A stretch of 64,000 nucleotides of DNA from Kluyvera sp047971185 (GTDB lineage Bacteria; Pseudomonadota; Gammaproteobacteria; Enterobacterales; Enterobacteriaceae): assembly GCF_047971185.1 (NCBI RefSeq), contig NZ_JBKDZH010000049.1, forward strand, positions 1 to 64,000. The letters run 5' to 3'. Below, piece by piece: positions 1 through 7,920 of this stretch; within the stretch, counting starts at the first letter, position 1; each line of letters begins with the position of its first letter. Under the pieces are notes generated by a model, which worked only from the letters and a program-made list of their open reading frames with translations, was not told where the DNA came from and made no database searches. The position numbers and the translations under genes were made by a program.

Positions 1-162
1 AGCAATTCCGAGGCGCTTCAATTCTGCCTCCATCACATCGACAAGCGCAACCAGCATTTGTGGCCATTGGTGCTCAAGCTCACCGACAGGGATATTGTCG
101 ATATGGTCAAGCAACTGGTGAATGGCCGGGTCGTGTTCAAAAAGCTCCGACTGTTGTGACAT
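1..162 (-). CDS. Small Mu-like phage protein, partial (C-terminus outside window)
   Basis: The first 54 codons of a leftward gene are visible, starting MSQQSELFEHDPAIHQLL and running off the left edge without a stop. A strong ribosome binding site (GGAGG, 7-8 bases upstream) supports the ATG at 160-162. The visible part is acidic, soluble and probably helical. It follows the early gene block, but I do not recognise the family. A middle or early phage regulator or accessory protein is possible from position only. Confidence 0.6.
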   Translation of the reverse strand, partial: MSQQSELFEHDPAIHQLLDHIDNIPVGELEHQWPQMLVALVDVMEAELKRLGIA

Positions 163-194
163 AAACCCTCCTCAAGGTAAGTGCACAGTCAGTA

Positions 195-223
195 TACAAA
201 AAATCCCGCACGTTGGCGGGATT
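195..223 (-). terminator. Intrinsic terminator of the 119-residue exported protein gene
   Basis: AATCCCGC (202-209) pairs with GCGGGATT (216-223), an 8-bp perfect stem with a 6-base loop. On the minus strand it is followed by a run of T. It lies directly after the stop of the leftward gene 234-593. Confidence 0.75.
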
Positions 224-233
224 GTTGATGACA

Positions 234-593
234 TCAGCTGTCACGTTTGCATGGGTGAAGCTTGAAGAATTTTATATCGTCATGGAGATACAATTTTTTC
301 CCCGATTTATCGACTATAAAAAACTTGATGACTGCCGGGTTACGCATTGAAGCAAATGTATACGAAGTTCCATGCACAGAAATTTCTTTGTCATTCTCTG
401 GTGACGGCGGCTCTGTCTGCACATAGGTATCACCATCATCAAGATTCTGCCAGGAAACCAGGTCAACGCCCATATGAAGCTTGATGCCGTTACATGTCCA
501 GAAGCCAGATGCAGGGTCTTTCTTGCCCGACTCCTCTGCCGCATAAGAGGCCAGACTAACTACCATTACGACTATTGCTAACAAATACTTCAT
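234..593 (-). CDS. Small exported protein, putative phage accessory (moron) gene
   Basis: 119 residues. Residues 1-18 form a signal peptide (MKYLLAIVVMVVSLASYA) with a likely signal peptidase I site after SYA, so the mature protein of about 100 residues should be periplasmic. It has two cysteines, in FWTCNG and HPCKRDS, that could form a disulfide. The gene has its own terminator and is divergent from 725-1147, so it forms an independent unit inside the phage. No family is recognised. Superinfection exclusion or host fitness roles are typical for exported phage accessory proteins, but that is inference. Confidence 0.6.
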   Translation of the reverse strand: MKYLLAIVVMVVSLASYAAEESGKKDPASGFWTCNGIKLHMGVDLVSWQNLDDGDTYVQTEPPSPENDKEISVHGTSYTFASMRNPAVIKFFIVDKSGKKLYLHDDIKFFKLHPCKRDS

Positions 594-724
594 ATAACCC
601 CCTTAAAAATAATGATTAAAATTTATCACCGTTTTGCTTGAAAAGCATTTACTGATAACGTTTCCCCGTGGCGTCATCATGGTCACAAAGAGCCGGGATA
701 ATTTTCTAACAGTGAGATAGTTGA

Positions 725-1147
725 ATGAAACTCGATCTTGATAAAATGAAGAAGTTGCTAAATTGTTTTATTGAATCTCCAGAACCCTACATCACCCTTA
801 AAGAACTTGGTCTGTTTGACATCGATGAGAAGGAACAGAACATATTGATTGCCCACTTGCTACTTCTGGCCGAGAACGGGTTCGTCAGTAGTCTCAAACT
901 GGAGACAGGCTTTGAATCATTAGGCCTACATCCGTCGCATAGAAGCACAGGCATCTCATGGAATTTTGCAATCAAACCAATACGGTTGACACAAGCGGGA
1001 CATGATTTTGCTGCTGTATTAAATCAACGCCCCGTATTTGAAAAATTGAAAGAAGAAGCGCAGGAGGCTCCAGTCGCCCTCCTGCGCAAGATCGGCAGTG
1101 CGCTTGCCGAAAAATTGCTGAAAGAAAAATTAGGGCTGGGGGACTGA
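725..1147 (+). CDS. DUF2513-like protein, putative phage accessory gene
   Basis: 140 residues on the strand opposite to the phage early operon. The layout resembles DUF2513: an N-terminal MKLDLDKMKKLL helix, a winged-helix-like middle ending in IRLTQAGHDFAAVLN, and a C-terminal amphipathic tail KLLKEKLGLGD. DUF2513 proteins occur in phages and genomic islands and have no settled function. The gene is divergent from the exported protein gene at 234-593, and its 3' end overlaps the 3' end of the leftward gene 1130-1375 by 18 bases. This tail-to-tail overlap suggests late insertion. Confidence 0.6.
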   Translation: MKLDLDKMKKLLNCFIESPEPYITLKELGLFDIDEKEQNILIAHLLLLAENGFVSSLKLETGFESLGLHPSHRSTGISWNFAIKPIRLTQAGHDFAAVLNQRPVFEKLKEEAQEAPVALLRKIGSALAEKLLKEKLGLGD

Positions 1148-1375
1148 AGGTAATAGATCCGCCAATCGAGCTGCTGCAATTGCAGCAGCATCATATTCAC
1201 CAGCAGCCATAGCCTGTGTTTTGATTGTTTCCAGATTACAAACAACACGGTACAGATTCATTTTTGACATCAGTTCAAATTTATAATCACGAACCAGCTC
1301 AGCAATGACGGGTACACGATAAACAGGGTCAGTATTTTTTAACAAATCGTGAATTACCCCACCCCCTCTGGCCAA
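1130..1375 (-). CDS. Hypothetical Mu-like early protein (81 residues)
   Basis: The longest reading starts at a TTG at 1373-1375, because no ATG lies near the upstream end. It overlaps the end of the 31-codon frame at 1354-1449, so translation may be coupled. The protein is helical, with an alanine-rich C-terminal half (YDAAAIAAARLADLL). I recognise no family. It is the last gene of the contiguous early operon, which is where Mu carries mor, but the sequence does not look like Mor. The start is uncertain; an internal ATG would remove about 35 residues. Confidence 0.5.
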   Translation of the reverse strand: MARGGGVIHDLLKNTDPVYRVPVIAELVRDYKFELMSKMNLYRVVCNLETIKTQAMAAGEYDAAAIAAARLADLLPSVPQP

Positions 1376-1449
1376 CCGCTTGCAATCAGTTCGGCCGCAT
1401 GAACTTCAGTGTGCGACACCTCACGAATGTTGCTAGATTCTGGTTTCAT
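1354..1449 (-). CDS. 31-residue phage ORF overlapping gemA stop
   Basis: An ATG at 1447-1449 overlaps the gemA stop (ATGA). A purine-rich AAGGGGG lies just upstream. The frame encodes 31 residues starting MKPESSNIREVSHTEV and ending at a TAA at 1354-1356. The coupling and ribosome binding site are good for so short a frame. It may be a real small gene or a device that carries ribosomes into the TTG-started gene at 1375. Confidence 0.4.
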   Translation of the reverse strand: MKPESSNIREVSHTEVHAAELIASGWPEGVG

Positions 1450-1955
1450 TTTGCCCCCTTGCAAATACTCAACATGTTCTGGTAACGCTCACATACACTG
1501 TCGTAAGTTGGTTTAATACCGGTGTCAGGTAAACGCTCAAGCATGCACCGCATATGCCACCGTTTCAGACTTTCCAGAACAGTTCTGGCTTTCTCGTCAC
1601 GCAGCCAGTTCAGCTTTGCCACTCCTTCGCCGCCGTTCTGCTGGCGGGTAATGCGTTTAACGTAAGCATCAATCGCGGTTGTGTCGTTACTGGTGACGAA
1701 CCCCTGATTGTACATGGTGAACCATACCGCACGAATTTTGCCGGCAATCCCTGATGATGCTTTAGGTTTAGATGATACAGGCTTAAATCCTCTCGCCTTC
1801 AGTGCATCAAGAACGGCCTGCAGCTGCGATGCGCTCATATCGCGGCAACTTCTCTTACCGGGTACAACCGAGCCCAAAAAGACGCGATAGGTTTCATCGT
1901 CAAGGCCCAGAGAACGCCGCGCCACGTGGATCAGTTTGATGGTATTAGCACGCAT
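1446..1955 (-). CDS. gemA: Mu-like regulatory protein GemA (DUF1018)
   Basis: 169 residues, resembling the GemA/gp16 family of Mu-like phages. Seen here: the N-terminal stretch LIHVARRSLGLDDETYR, then SASQLQAVLDALKARGF, and a C-terminal region with KLNWLRDEKARTVLE. In Mu, GemA is an early protein that modulates host gene expression and affects DNA supercoiling. The start overlaps the end of the upstream gene by 11 bases, as expected within the early operon. Family assignment is good; the precise activity is not established. Confidence 0.75.
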   Translation of the reverse strand: MRANTIKLIHVARRSLGLDDETYRVFLGSVVPGKRSCRDMSASQLQAVLDALKARGFKPVSSKPKASSGIAGKIRAVWFTMYNQGFVTSNDTTAIDAYVKRITRQQNGGEGVAKLNWLRDEKARTVLESLKRWHMRCMLERLPDTGIKPTYDSVCERYQNMLSICKGAK

Positions 1956-2397
1956 CAGCCATTACCTCGCTCAGTGGTGTAACAAGCTCTAGCCCGTCGA
2001 TTTTCTTAAACTGGCGAACCAACGATGCAGCGGTGCTGAAATGACATACCCAGTACTCCACTACCTCATGGAGGTGCGCATTTTCCTTCTGTTTTAACCA
2101 GCGCTTGCCGTCTCTGGTTTTTGATGCACGGCGAATGATAGACGCACCTGGTTTGTAGGTCTTACGACGCCAGACAACCTTTGTTACAGGGCGAAATTCT
2201 TTATGTGACGGCCACCCCCACGCTTCACTGCGGGTATCATCAATCCAGACTATTAACGCCAATTTATTCTCAGAGACCATCGCCTTATAAACTGCAATTT
2301 TTTCCCCTGAAGACAACTTAAACTCAACCCTGCTGTACAAACCACCAAGTGTATTTTGGATGCCTTGCCATTGTTTCTTTGTGATAGTGGTAGTCAT
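1945..2397 (-). CDS. Hypothetical Mu-like early protein (150 residues)
   Basis: Encodes 150 residues, basic and rich in aromatic residues, beginning MTTTITKKQWQGIQNTLGG. The pattern suggests a beta-rich N-terminal domain followed by a basic segment near residues 85-105, so nucleic acid contact is possible. No family is recognised with confidence. It is translationally coupled: its start overlaps the end of the membrane protein gene upstream by 4 bases, and its end overlaps gemA by 11. Confidence 0.55.
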   Translation of the reverse strand: MTTTITKKQWQGIQNTLGGLYSRVEFKLSSGEKIAVYKAMVSENKLALIVWIDDTRSEAWGWPSHKEFRPVTKVVWRRKTYKPGASIIRRASKTRDGKRWLKQKENAHLHEVVEYWVCHFSTAASLVRQFKKIDGLELVTPLSEVMADAC

Positions 2398-2633
2398 TTG
2401 CGACTCCTGAAATAGGTTGAGGTAGCGAAAAACAACAGCTCCAGCACATCAAACAGCCACCAGAGCGTGATGCACCCAATCAGCGCCATCAGAGTGAACG
2501 GCCAGGCTACAGCCGCAACCAGAGCGCTGATTGAATCAGTCTCTTTATCCATAATTCCGCTTCCACGCAGCGCAGCAACGAGAATGAAGGTCAATATGCC
2601 GCCAGCGATATAACAAACAATGACGATTACCAT
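2394..2633 (-). CDS. Small two-helix membrane protein of the phage early region
   Basis: 79 residues with two clear hydrophobic segments, roughly residues 1-22 (MVIVIVCYIAGGILTFILVA) and 38-70 (LVAAVAWPFTLMALIGCITL and onward). They are separated by a short charged loop (RGSGIMDKETDS). An inner-membrane location is predicted. Start and stop are shared with its neighbours (1-base and 4-base overlaps). Function unknown; not recognised as a holin, and its early position argues against lysis. Confidence 0.55.
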   Translation of the reverse strand: MVIVIVCYIAGGILTFILVAALRGSGIMDKETDSISALVAAVAWPFTLMALIGCITLWWLFDVLELLFFATSTYFRSRK

Positions 2634-3076
2634 CAGGCAACTCCTTGCACATCAATAGGCAGGTATCTAAGGACATCTCGGGTAATAATCTGCCCGGTTC
2701 TGGCGCACTGAAAATGCCCCATTCGAATGTCGATTAATGCACTTTCAAATTGTGGCCAGCCCTGCATCTGCTTTTTGTCATCAAGCTCAACGAGAACAAG
2801 CACCGTTTCAGCTGACCGTGGCCCGGAAGCCAGGTACATCACACTTCGGGGAATCTCAGTACCCTCAATCCATCCAAATGAGCGGCGAGCGGCCACCGGT
2901 GATTTGCTACGGATAATGTCGTAATAACCGTTACGCTCTTTCAGCTCGGAACGTGCCACCGCTTTGCGTAGCGCCTTGATAAGCAACTGGGCACTGGTTC
3001 CCGTCGCACTGACCAGTTGCAGACAGGTCATTTCGCCCTTATCGGACAGCACGGCTTTGATTGCATCGATCATCAT
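2633..3076 (-). CDS. Hypothetical phage protein with winged-helix-like N-terminus
   Basis: 147 residues. The first 55 or so (MTCLQLVSATGTSAQLLIKA, then LKERNGYYDII) have the helix-turn-helix-wing pattern of small winged-helix modules. The remainder includes an RRSFGWIEGTEIPRSVMYLA segment and a hydrophobic strand TVLVLVELDD. DNA binding is plausible but inferred. It overlaps the MazG-like gene by 4 bases. Confidence 0.5.
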   Translation of the reverse strand: MMIDAIKAVLSDKGEMTCLQLVSATGTSAQLLIKALRKAVARSELKERNGYYDIIRSKSPVAARRSFGWIEGTEIPRSVMYLASGPRSAETVLVLVELDDKKQMQGWPQFESALIDIRMGHFQCARTGQIITRDVLRYLPIDVQGVA

Positions 3077-3555
3077 TTGTCTCCCCGGCGCTGTTCTGCC
3101 TGTTGCTGTTCGCGGATCATGCTTTGTGCTGCATGCATCAGAACGGCGATACAGCGGCGAGTTCTTGCAGCAGCCAGGCGCTTACTGGATTGTTTGTCCT
3201 GATAGAGAGCCTGAGCCAAATCAAGTTGCTCAATGGCCTCTTCAAGCAAGCTGGATACAGACTGGAAAACAGGCAATACGGCATCAGGTAACTCTGCCCC
3301 CACGCGCTGAGACAGACGGGCCATTTTTCGGGATTTATGCTGGTCAATCATGTCACTCATTCCATTGTGGCGAAGCTGCTCAATCATAATTTCAACGTCG
3401 GCAGCTTCTTCGGCGATACGGTTGCCATTCGCTTTATGATTAACAAAACGAGTGCACGCAGCGGCTAACTCATTACATTCTTCAGCTGTTGCCAGCACCT
3501 GACGGTCATATCCCCACATAGCCAGGGCAGCATCGAAAATATGAGGCTTATTCAT
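3073..3555 (-). CDS. MazG-like nucleotide pyrophosphohydrolase
   Basis: 160 residues from the ATG at 3553-3555. That start is chosen because GGAGG lies 8 bases upstream; upstream in-frame ATGs lack one. The MazG/all-alpha NTP pyrophosphatase signature is visible: EECNE at about residues 25-29 and EEAADVE at 49-55, the EExxE and ExxD metal-binding helices. Such enzymes hydrolyse (d)NTPs to NMPs and are frequent in phages, where they may adjust nucleotide pools or alarmones. The second half (residues 80-160) is a separate helical region without a recognised family. Confidence 0.6.
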   Translation of the reverse strand: MNKPHIFDAALAMWGYDRQVLATAEECNELAAACTRFVNHKANGNRIAEEAADVEIMIEQLRHNGMSDMIDQHKSRKMARLSQRVGAELPDAVLPVFQSVSSLLEEAIEQLDLAQALYQDKQSSKRLAAARTRRCIAVLMHAAQSMIREQQQAEQRRGDK

Positions 3556-3823
3556 CGTCTTCATCCTCCATGTTGTCATCCGCCGGTTTCATGGTGATCG
3601 GGAAAGACTGGAACTGAAGAAGTGCCAGTTGGACACCAATTCGGATGAAACGGGCTTCTTTGGTGTCAGCCCCAAATTCAATCACCTCGTTATCGCCTAA
3701 TTCACCCATTTGCAAACAGATATCAGCGTCCCTGTTGTCAATAATCATCTGGCATTTATCAACGCGATTTTGATGCCAGGATTTCAGGTCGATAATCATC
3801 GAAATTAATTGTTGTTCGGTCAT
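3548..3823 (-). CDS. Hypothetical acidic phage protein (91 residues)
   Basis: 91 residues ending in a strongly acidic tail, MEDEDDE. Predicted mixed alpha/beta, no signal peptide. A ribosome binding site (AAGGAATA) precedes the ATG. It overlaps the MazG-like gene by 8 bases, so the two may be co-translated. No family recognised; the acidic tail is reminiscent of DNA-mimic or single-strand-binding-protein tails, which is only a resemblance. Confidence 0.5.
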   Translation of the reverse strand: MTEQQLISMIIDLKSWHQNRVDKCQMIIDNRDADICLQMGELGDNEVIEFGADTKEARFIRIGVQLALLQFQSFPITMKPADDNMEDEDDE

Positions 3824-3843
3824 AAAATATTCCTTTTGCTGAA

Positions 3844-3878
3844 TTCGGCGCGAACGAATCCCTGACGCAAGCGCCGAA
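3844..3878. repeat. Inverted repeat between gam and the 91-residue gene
   Basis: TTCGGCGC (3844-3851) and GCGCCGAA (3871-3878) form an 8-bp perfect stem around a 19-base loop. It occupies the only sizeable gap in the early operon after B. It may be an RNA processing or stability element; no T run follows it. Confidence 0.4.
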
Positions 3879-3906
3879 ATAAAACAGAGTTAATTAAATA
3901 TATGCT

Positions 3907-4431
3907 TTAAATATCGGCAGTCTGCTCAAACGGAATAATTGAGAAATCCTCTATTCCCGATTTGACTGTAATACCAGCCACACCAGCTACTGCCAATGGC
4001 TCGTTGAGGATGGCCTCTTTGTTGATCTCCTGCTTAGTTCGGATAAAACGCGACAACCCCAGGCGAGTCAGTGTTTCCATCACCGCATCAGGCCCACGAA
4101 CGGAGACTGACGGTGGGCGGATACGCCACTGAATATCGCCAGTCACCAGATTGGCGGTTTTGACTTTGCCATTGCTGGTCAGGTCATCACGATTGGCTTC
4201 ACACCAGCCCTGAACACCTTTCGAAAGCGTTTCGACATCTGCTTTAAGCGGCTTGATAAGACCTGCGTATTTCTCGGTAATAACAGCGATTTCGTCATTC
4301 ATCGCCGATTCAAGCCGGGTAGCTTCACGCTGCAGGTCACCAATTTTACGGATATCTGTGATTACCGCATCCCGAGACTGAGATACGTAATTCGCCGCTG
4401 CGGCTTTAATGCGTTTCGGTTTTGATGCCAT
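3907..4431 (-). CDS. gam: Mu Gam-like host nuclease inhibitor
   Basis: 174 residues, the length I recall for Mu Gam. It shows the long coiled-coil N-terminal region (DLQREATRLESAMNDEIAVI) and the conserved segments IQWRIRPPSVSVRG and RTKQEINKEAIL. Mu Gam is a Ku-like dimer that binds DNA ends and blocks host exonucleases such as RecBCD. Its start overlaps the zinc-ribbon gene by 26 bases. Family assignment is strong. Confidence 0.85.
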   Translation of the reverse strand: MASKPKRIKAAAANYVSQSRDAVITDIRKIGDLQREATRLESAMNDEIAVITEKYAGLIKPLKADVETLSKGVQGWCEANRDDLTSNGKVKTANLVTGDIQWRIRPPSVSVRGPDAVMETLTRLGLSRFIRTKQEINKEAILNEPLAVAGVAGITVKSGIEDFSIIPFEQTADI

Positions 4432-4669
4432 TATCTTTCTCCTGATAAATAATCTGAGTAGTAACGCTGTTATGCATTACGATTTTGTAATAAACGCCGC
4501 CACAAAATGGGCAGGACGTGAATGAACTCCAGCTTTCCCCATATGCAGCTGTCATTGTTTTTACTTCGAGTACACAACATGGGCACTTGTATGTAGTCAA
4601 TGGGACCAACTCCTTTTCCAGATAGAGAACCCAGTTGAGATAGCGAGTTATACGATCGCTTTTATCCAT
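4406..4669 (-). CDS. Small zinc-ribbon phage protein
   Basis: 87 residues. Two cysteine pairs, CPCC near residues 29-32 and CPFC near 54-57, are spaced as in a zinc ribbon. A purine-rich TCTGGAGAT precedes the ATG. Located between B and gam, in the region where Mu carries kil and other small early genes. Function unknown; a zinc-stabilised nucleic acid or protein-binding role is inferred. Confidence 0.55.
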   Translation of the reverse strand: MDKSDRITRYLNWVLYLEKELVPLTTYKCPCCVLEVKTMTAAYGESWSSFTSCPFCGGVYYKIVMHNSVTTQIIYQEKDNGIKTETH

Positions 4670-4672
4670 AAA

Positions 4673-4912
4673 TTATCTCCAGATAATCCGGCAACCATTG
4701 AAACTGGCTACCCACACGGAGCGGGAACCTGAATTGTTACGCTCAACAATACGCACAGCACTGTTTAGCAGTTCAGCCGGAGGACATGACACCTCCAGAA
4801 CGGGACGTGAACGGGTCTGGCGAAACTCCGTAACCAGACAGCCTTTTTGGTTCAACAACGCCTCTGTTGCCATCGCTTGCTGAATATGAGAAGAGATCAG
4901 TTCACTAATCAC
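4673..4912 (-). CDS. Hypothetical early phage protein (79 residues, GTG start)
   Basis: A longer frame extends upstream, but it runs inside gene B in another frame. The likely start is the GTG at 4910-4912, which follows a GGAGGA site near the B stop and gives 79 residues beginning (V)ISELISSHIQQAMATEALL. The short segment RPVLEVSCPPAELL is distinctive, but I cannot name a family. Only 4 bases separate it from the B stop. Confidence 0.5.
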   Translation of the reverse strand: MISELISSHIQQAMATEALLNQKGCLVTEFRQTRSRPVLEVSCPPAELLNSAVRIVERNNSGSRSVWVASFNGCRIIWR

Positions 4913-4916
4913 GGCA

Positions 4917-5855
4917 TTATTCCTCCACGATTTCAGCATGCCCCAGTTCAAGCATTGCTGAATGAATGTGGCCAGAGTTAACCGGCTCGCTTTTACCACT
5001 GGCATAGATATGGGCCAGCGGCAGAATATGGGAGAGAGAGCGCAGAGCGCCTGGGCGCTTTGCAATCGCGCGTAACAGCTTGCGTTCGTCGCGGCCTTCA
5101 ACCTTCCATGCGTCGCAGAAAGCATCAACATCGGCGGCCAGCACGTTGTTGATGACAATTTTCTTCGCCACGCGAGAGAACAAACGCGCAAAATCGACGG
5201 TGCGACTACCACCGGTCAGGCGGTCATAGACTTTATGGTTGCCGATAAATGCCAGCCCGATGCCGCATTCTTCCTGGAGGATGCGCAGCTCTTCGATGGC
5301 GTCATAGTTCAGCCAGTCCGCTTCATCAATGATGACCAAGGCATTGGTGTCGCGCAGCCGGCGACGCAGCAGACGGGATAACGCGCCGCGCTGATAAGGC
5401 GCATCTGAAATCCCCATCTCCAGCGCCAGCTCATACATAGTTTCCAGCTCGTTCGTGCGGGACTTGCTCGCAGTAAGACGCCAGACGTTGTTGCCTGTAC
5501 GGGTGTATTGCTTCAGCGCTTCCGACTTGCCCACACCAGGATTCCCGTAAACGAGCGCGATGGTATGGGTCAACTGGGCGTAGGTCAGTGCGGCCGTGAT
5601 TTTTTCAGAGGTCGGCGTCACAACATAGTCAGGGATTTCCGGCAGCGCACTCTGGGCAGTTTTACGGGACTCAAGCCAGGTGCTGATTGATGCCGCCACG
5701 GCATCATTGTCGCCCTTATATTTACCGTTAATAAACTGAGAAAGGGCAGACGAAGACACCCCGGTTTCACGCGACAGCGCAGCACCAGAAATGGTTTTGT
5801 CATCAATCAGACCTTTTACGGTATTACGGATTACATCATGGTTAATTTGCGTCAT
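4917..5855 (-). CDS. B: MuB-like transposition target activator (AAA+ ATPase)
   Basis: 312 residues, the same length I recall for Mu B. A helix-turn-helix lies at about residues 20-45 (ISGAALSRETGVSSSALSQF), followed by an AAA+ domain with Walker A GNPGVGKS (104-111) and Walker B LVIIDEAD (173-180). MuB forms ATP-dependent filaments on DNA, selects target DNA, confers target immunity and stimulates the A transposase. The gene lies just downstream of A in the early operon, as in Mu. Confidence 0.9.
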   Translation of the reverse strand: MTQINHDVIRNTVKGLIDDKTISGAALSRETGVSSSALSQFINGKYKGDNDAVAASISTWLESRKTAQSALPEIPDYVVTPTSEKITAALTYAQLTHTIALVYGNPGVGKSEALKQYTRTGNNVWRLTASKSRTNELETMYELALEMGISDAPYQRGALSRLLRRRLRDTNALVIIDEADWLNYDAIEELRILQEECGIGLAFIGNHKVYDRLTGGSRTVDFARLFSRVAKKIVINNVLAADVDAFCDAWKVEGRDERKLLRAIAKRPGALRSLSHILPLAHIYASGKSEPVNSGHIHSAMLELGHAEIVEE

Positions 5856-5933
5856 CGTTTTTAATCCTGTATTTTTTCATTGTTAATACGGTTTTAAACA
5901 CTTCTCAAAAGCGGCGGCTCAAACGTCGCTTTT

Positions 5934-7916
5934 TTATTTCTTCGACTTGCTGACACTTTTCATCAGCGTCTGGAAAATCACATCGTTCTCGTTCTGATGA
6001 TCCTGGACTTCCTGAACTTTTTTCAGTGCATTACCCTGGGCAAAGACACGTTCAACAACATGCCGCTGCGGTGGTTCTGGCGGTGCAACTTTTGGTAGCA
6101 GATCGTTAACCTCGATTGCCGTCATGCGGCGTTGAGCCTTGGCTGCGCGTTTGGTATGGGTCATCATCTGCTTACGCTGGCGGCTATGTTCGCGACCTGT
6201 TTCGGTATCGCCGAACGCAACAGCTGAGCGGCATTCCGCCATACAGAGGAAGCGGCCATCAAGGTCGTAGCACGCCACTTCGCTGTGAAGGTTGCGAGGG
6301 TCGAAACGCACTGTAATTTTGCGCTGGCGAATATTGGCCAGAAGCGGATTCCAGTAGCTGTTTTTGCGGCCATAAAGAGTGCCGCCACATTGCAGGAAGA
6401 ATTCACCCGTGGTTTTCACCGTTACGGCTTCCGCTGGCAGCATCAGCTGGCGGATCTGTTCTTCACTGAGGCGCGTGACAACCGCATTGCTGTAACTGCG
6501 CTCAAATGCCTGGTCAAATGACAGCTCACCCTGACACATCTCAGTTTCACGGCCGACACGCGCGTTATATAGGGCGATCCCCTCGTTGACAGCGGAAAGG
6601 AATGTCTCAACATCAACAACCCGGTCACCGTAATTGTCCGGTTTATTCTGGGGGTTCGGGCCAGTATATGCCCCGGCCAGAGAAGGATGTTTATCGATAT
6701 AATCCCCCAGACCACCGATACCAAATGCACGTTCAATCGGTTTTGCCTGGCCCCAGCCTTTACCGCCAATCACGCTTGTCCAGTGCACCTGAATACCGAG
6801 CATCGGCAGAATACCCATCGGATCATCCGGCTTAACTTTGAAGCGATAGCGGTTAGGAACACCACCTGACAGCCATTTGTTAGCCGCTGCGCGGGTGTTA
6901 TCGATGGTGACATGTTCAGGCTTGCCGAATTCTGAAATGGCATCCATCAGGGACAGGCGAATGCTGTCGCTGTTTTCAGAAACGTCAGTACGCCAGCCAA
7001 TAATTTTGCGGCTATGAACGTCCTGCCAGACCCACGTTTTTGGGCGGATCACTTCACCGTTGTACCACTGCACGAATACGTTGTGCTGGTAACCATCGCC
7101 GTTTATCCATTCCATCGCATGCAGCTGCGCGACAGTGCGCTGCTGGCTCGGAAACATACGCGCCAGTGCGTTATCACCTTTGCGGGTGGCGACAATGACT
7201 CGTGCATCAATTTCGCGTTCAACACGGCGGCGCAGCGTGCGTTCAGATGGGATTTCCCAGCCGTACTCACGGGCAGCGACCTGAAGAAGTTCATAGGACT
7301 TTGTGAAGCATGGCTCTTCCGGGCGCAGATAATCGCCAAGGAAGAACTGCCAGGCATCTTCGCTGATTGGCGCTTCGCGGTTGGTTTTGCACTTCTCACG
7401 CAGACGGCGGTCAAGCAGAACGGGTGCCCAGACGTCACGGCTGCGGTTCTGTACGCGGTAATACAGGTTACGCAAAGAGCCTTCGCTCATATGCAGTTTC
7501 ATGGCCGCTGTTCTCAGAGCCAGGCGCAAAGACAGACCTGAATCGACCAGCTCCGCGACAAGAGAAACAGCAGTAGTACGCTGCTCAGCACGCTGGCGCT
7601 GTTCGTTGGTCGCACCTTCCCAATGCTTCCAGAGCTGCTGGCGCTCGAAGTTATGTGCAGAGTCAGCATTACCCTTAGTGCGTTCAGGCAGAGAGATAAC
7701 GCCAGAAGATGTTTCCACCATGCCTTTAGCGGAGAGTACCTCTGCACGTGCTTCAGGTGGTAAAGCAGAAATGTGGTATTCAAACGCTTTAGTACCAGCA
7801 CGTTTGCGAACAAGTTGTGGGGCATTATCAGTTATTTTTTTCAGGCTATATCTCAGCCCCTGCAGAGTGGTTGGTAGTCCAGGCACTCCCACTAATTCAT
7901 TAACAGTCACAAACAT
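5934..7916 (-). CDS. A: MuA-like DDE transposase
   Basis: 660 residues from the ATG at 7914-7916, close to Mu A (663). The frame is open further upstream but would overlap ner; this start has an AAGGA site and gives the MuA-like N-terminus FVTVNELVGVPGLP. DDE catalytic residues are readable: D274 in INGDGY, D339 in VTIDN and E395 in KPIERAFG. Their spacing of 65 and 56 residues resembles Mu A (67 and 56). The C-terminal region should bind B. The enzyme nicks phage ends and joins them to target DNA for both integration and replicative transposition. Confidence 0.93.
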   Translation of the reverse strand: MFVTVNELVGVPGLPTTLQGLRYSLKKITDNAPQLVRKRAGTKAFEYHISALPPEARAEVLSAKGMVETSSGVISLPERTKGNADSAHNFERQQLWKHWEGATNEQRQRAEQRTTAVSLVAELVDSGLSLRLALRTAAMKLHMSEGSLRNLYYRVQNRSRDVWAPVLLDRRLREKCKTNREAPISEDAWQFFLGDYLRPEEPCFTKSYELLQVAAREYGWEIPSERTLRRRVEREIDARVIVATRKGDNALARMFPSQQRTVAQLHAMEWINGDGYQHNVFVQWYNGEVIRPKTWVWQDVHSRKIIGWRTDVSENSDSIRLSLMDAISEFGKPEHVTIDNTRAAANKWLSGGVPNRYRFKVKPDDPMGILPMLGIQVHWTSVIGGKGWGQAKPIERAFGIGGLGDYIDKHPSLAGAYTGPNPQNKPDNYGDRVVDVETFLSAVNEGIALYNARVGRETEMCQGELSFDQAFERSYSNAVVTRLSEEQIRQLMLPAEAVTVKTTGEFFLQCGGTLYGRKNSYWNPLLANIRQRKITVRFDPRNLHSEVACYDLDGRFLCMAECRSAVAFGDTETGREHSRQRKQMMTHTKRAAKAQRRMTAIEVNDLLPKVAPPEPPQRHVVERVFAQGNALKKVQEVQDHQNENDVIFQTLMKSVSKSKK

Positions 7917-7920
7917 TTCA

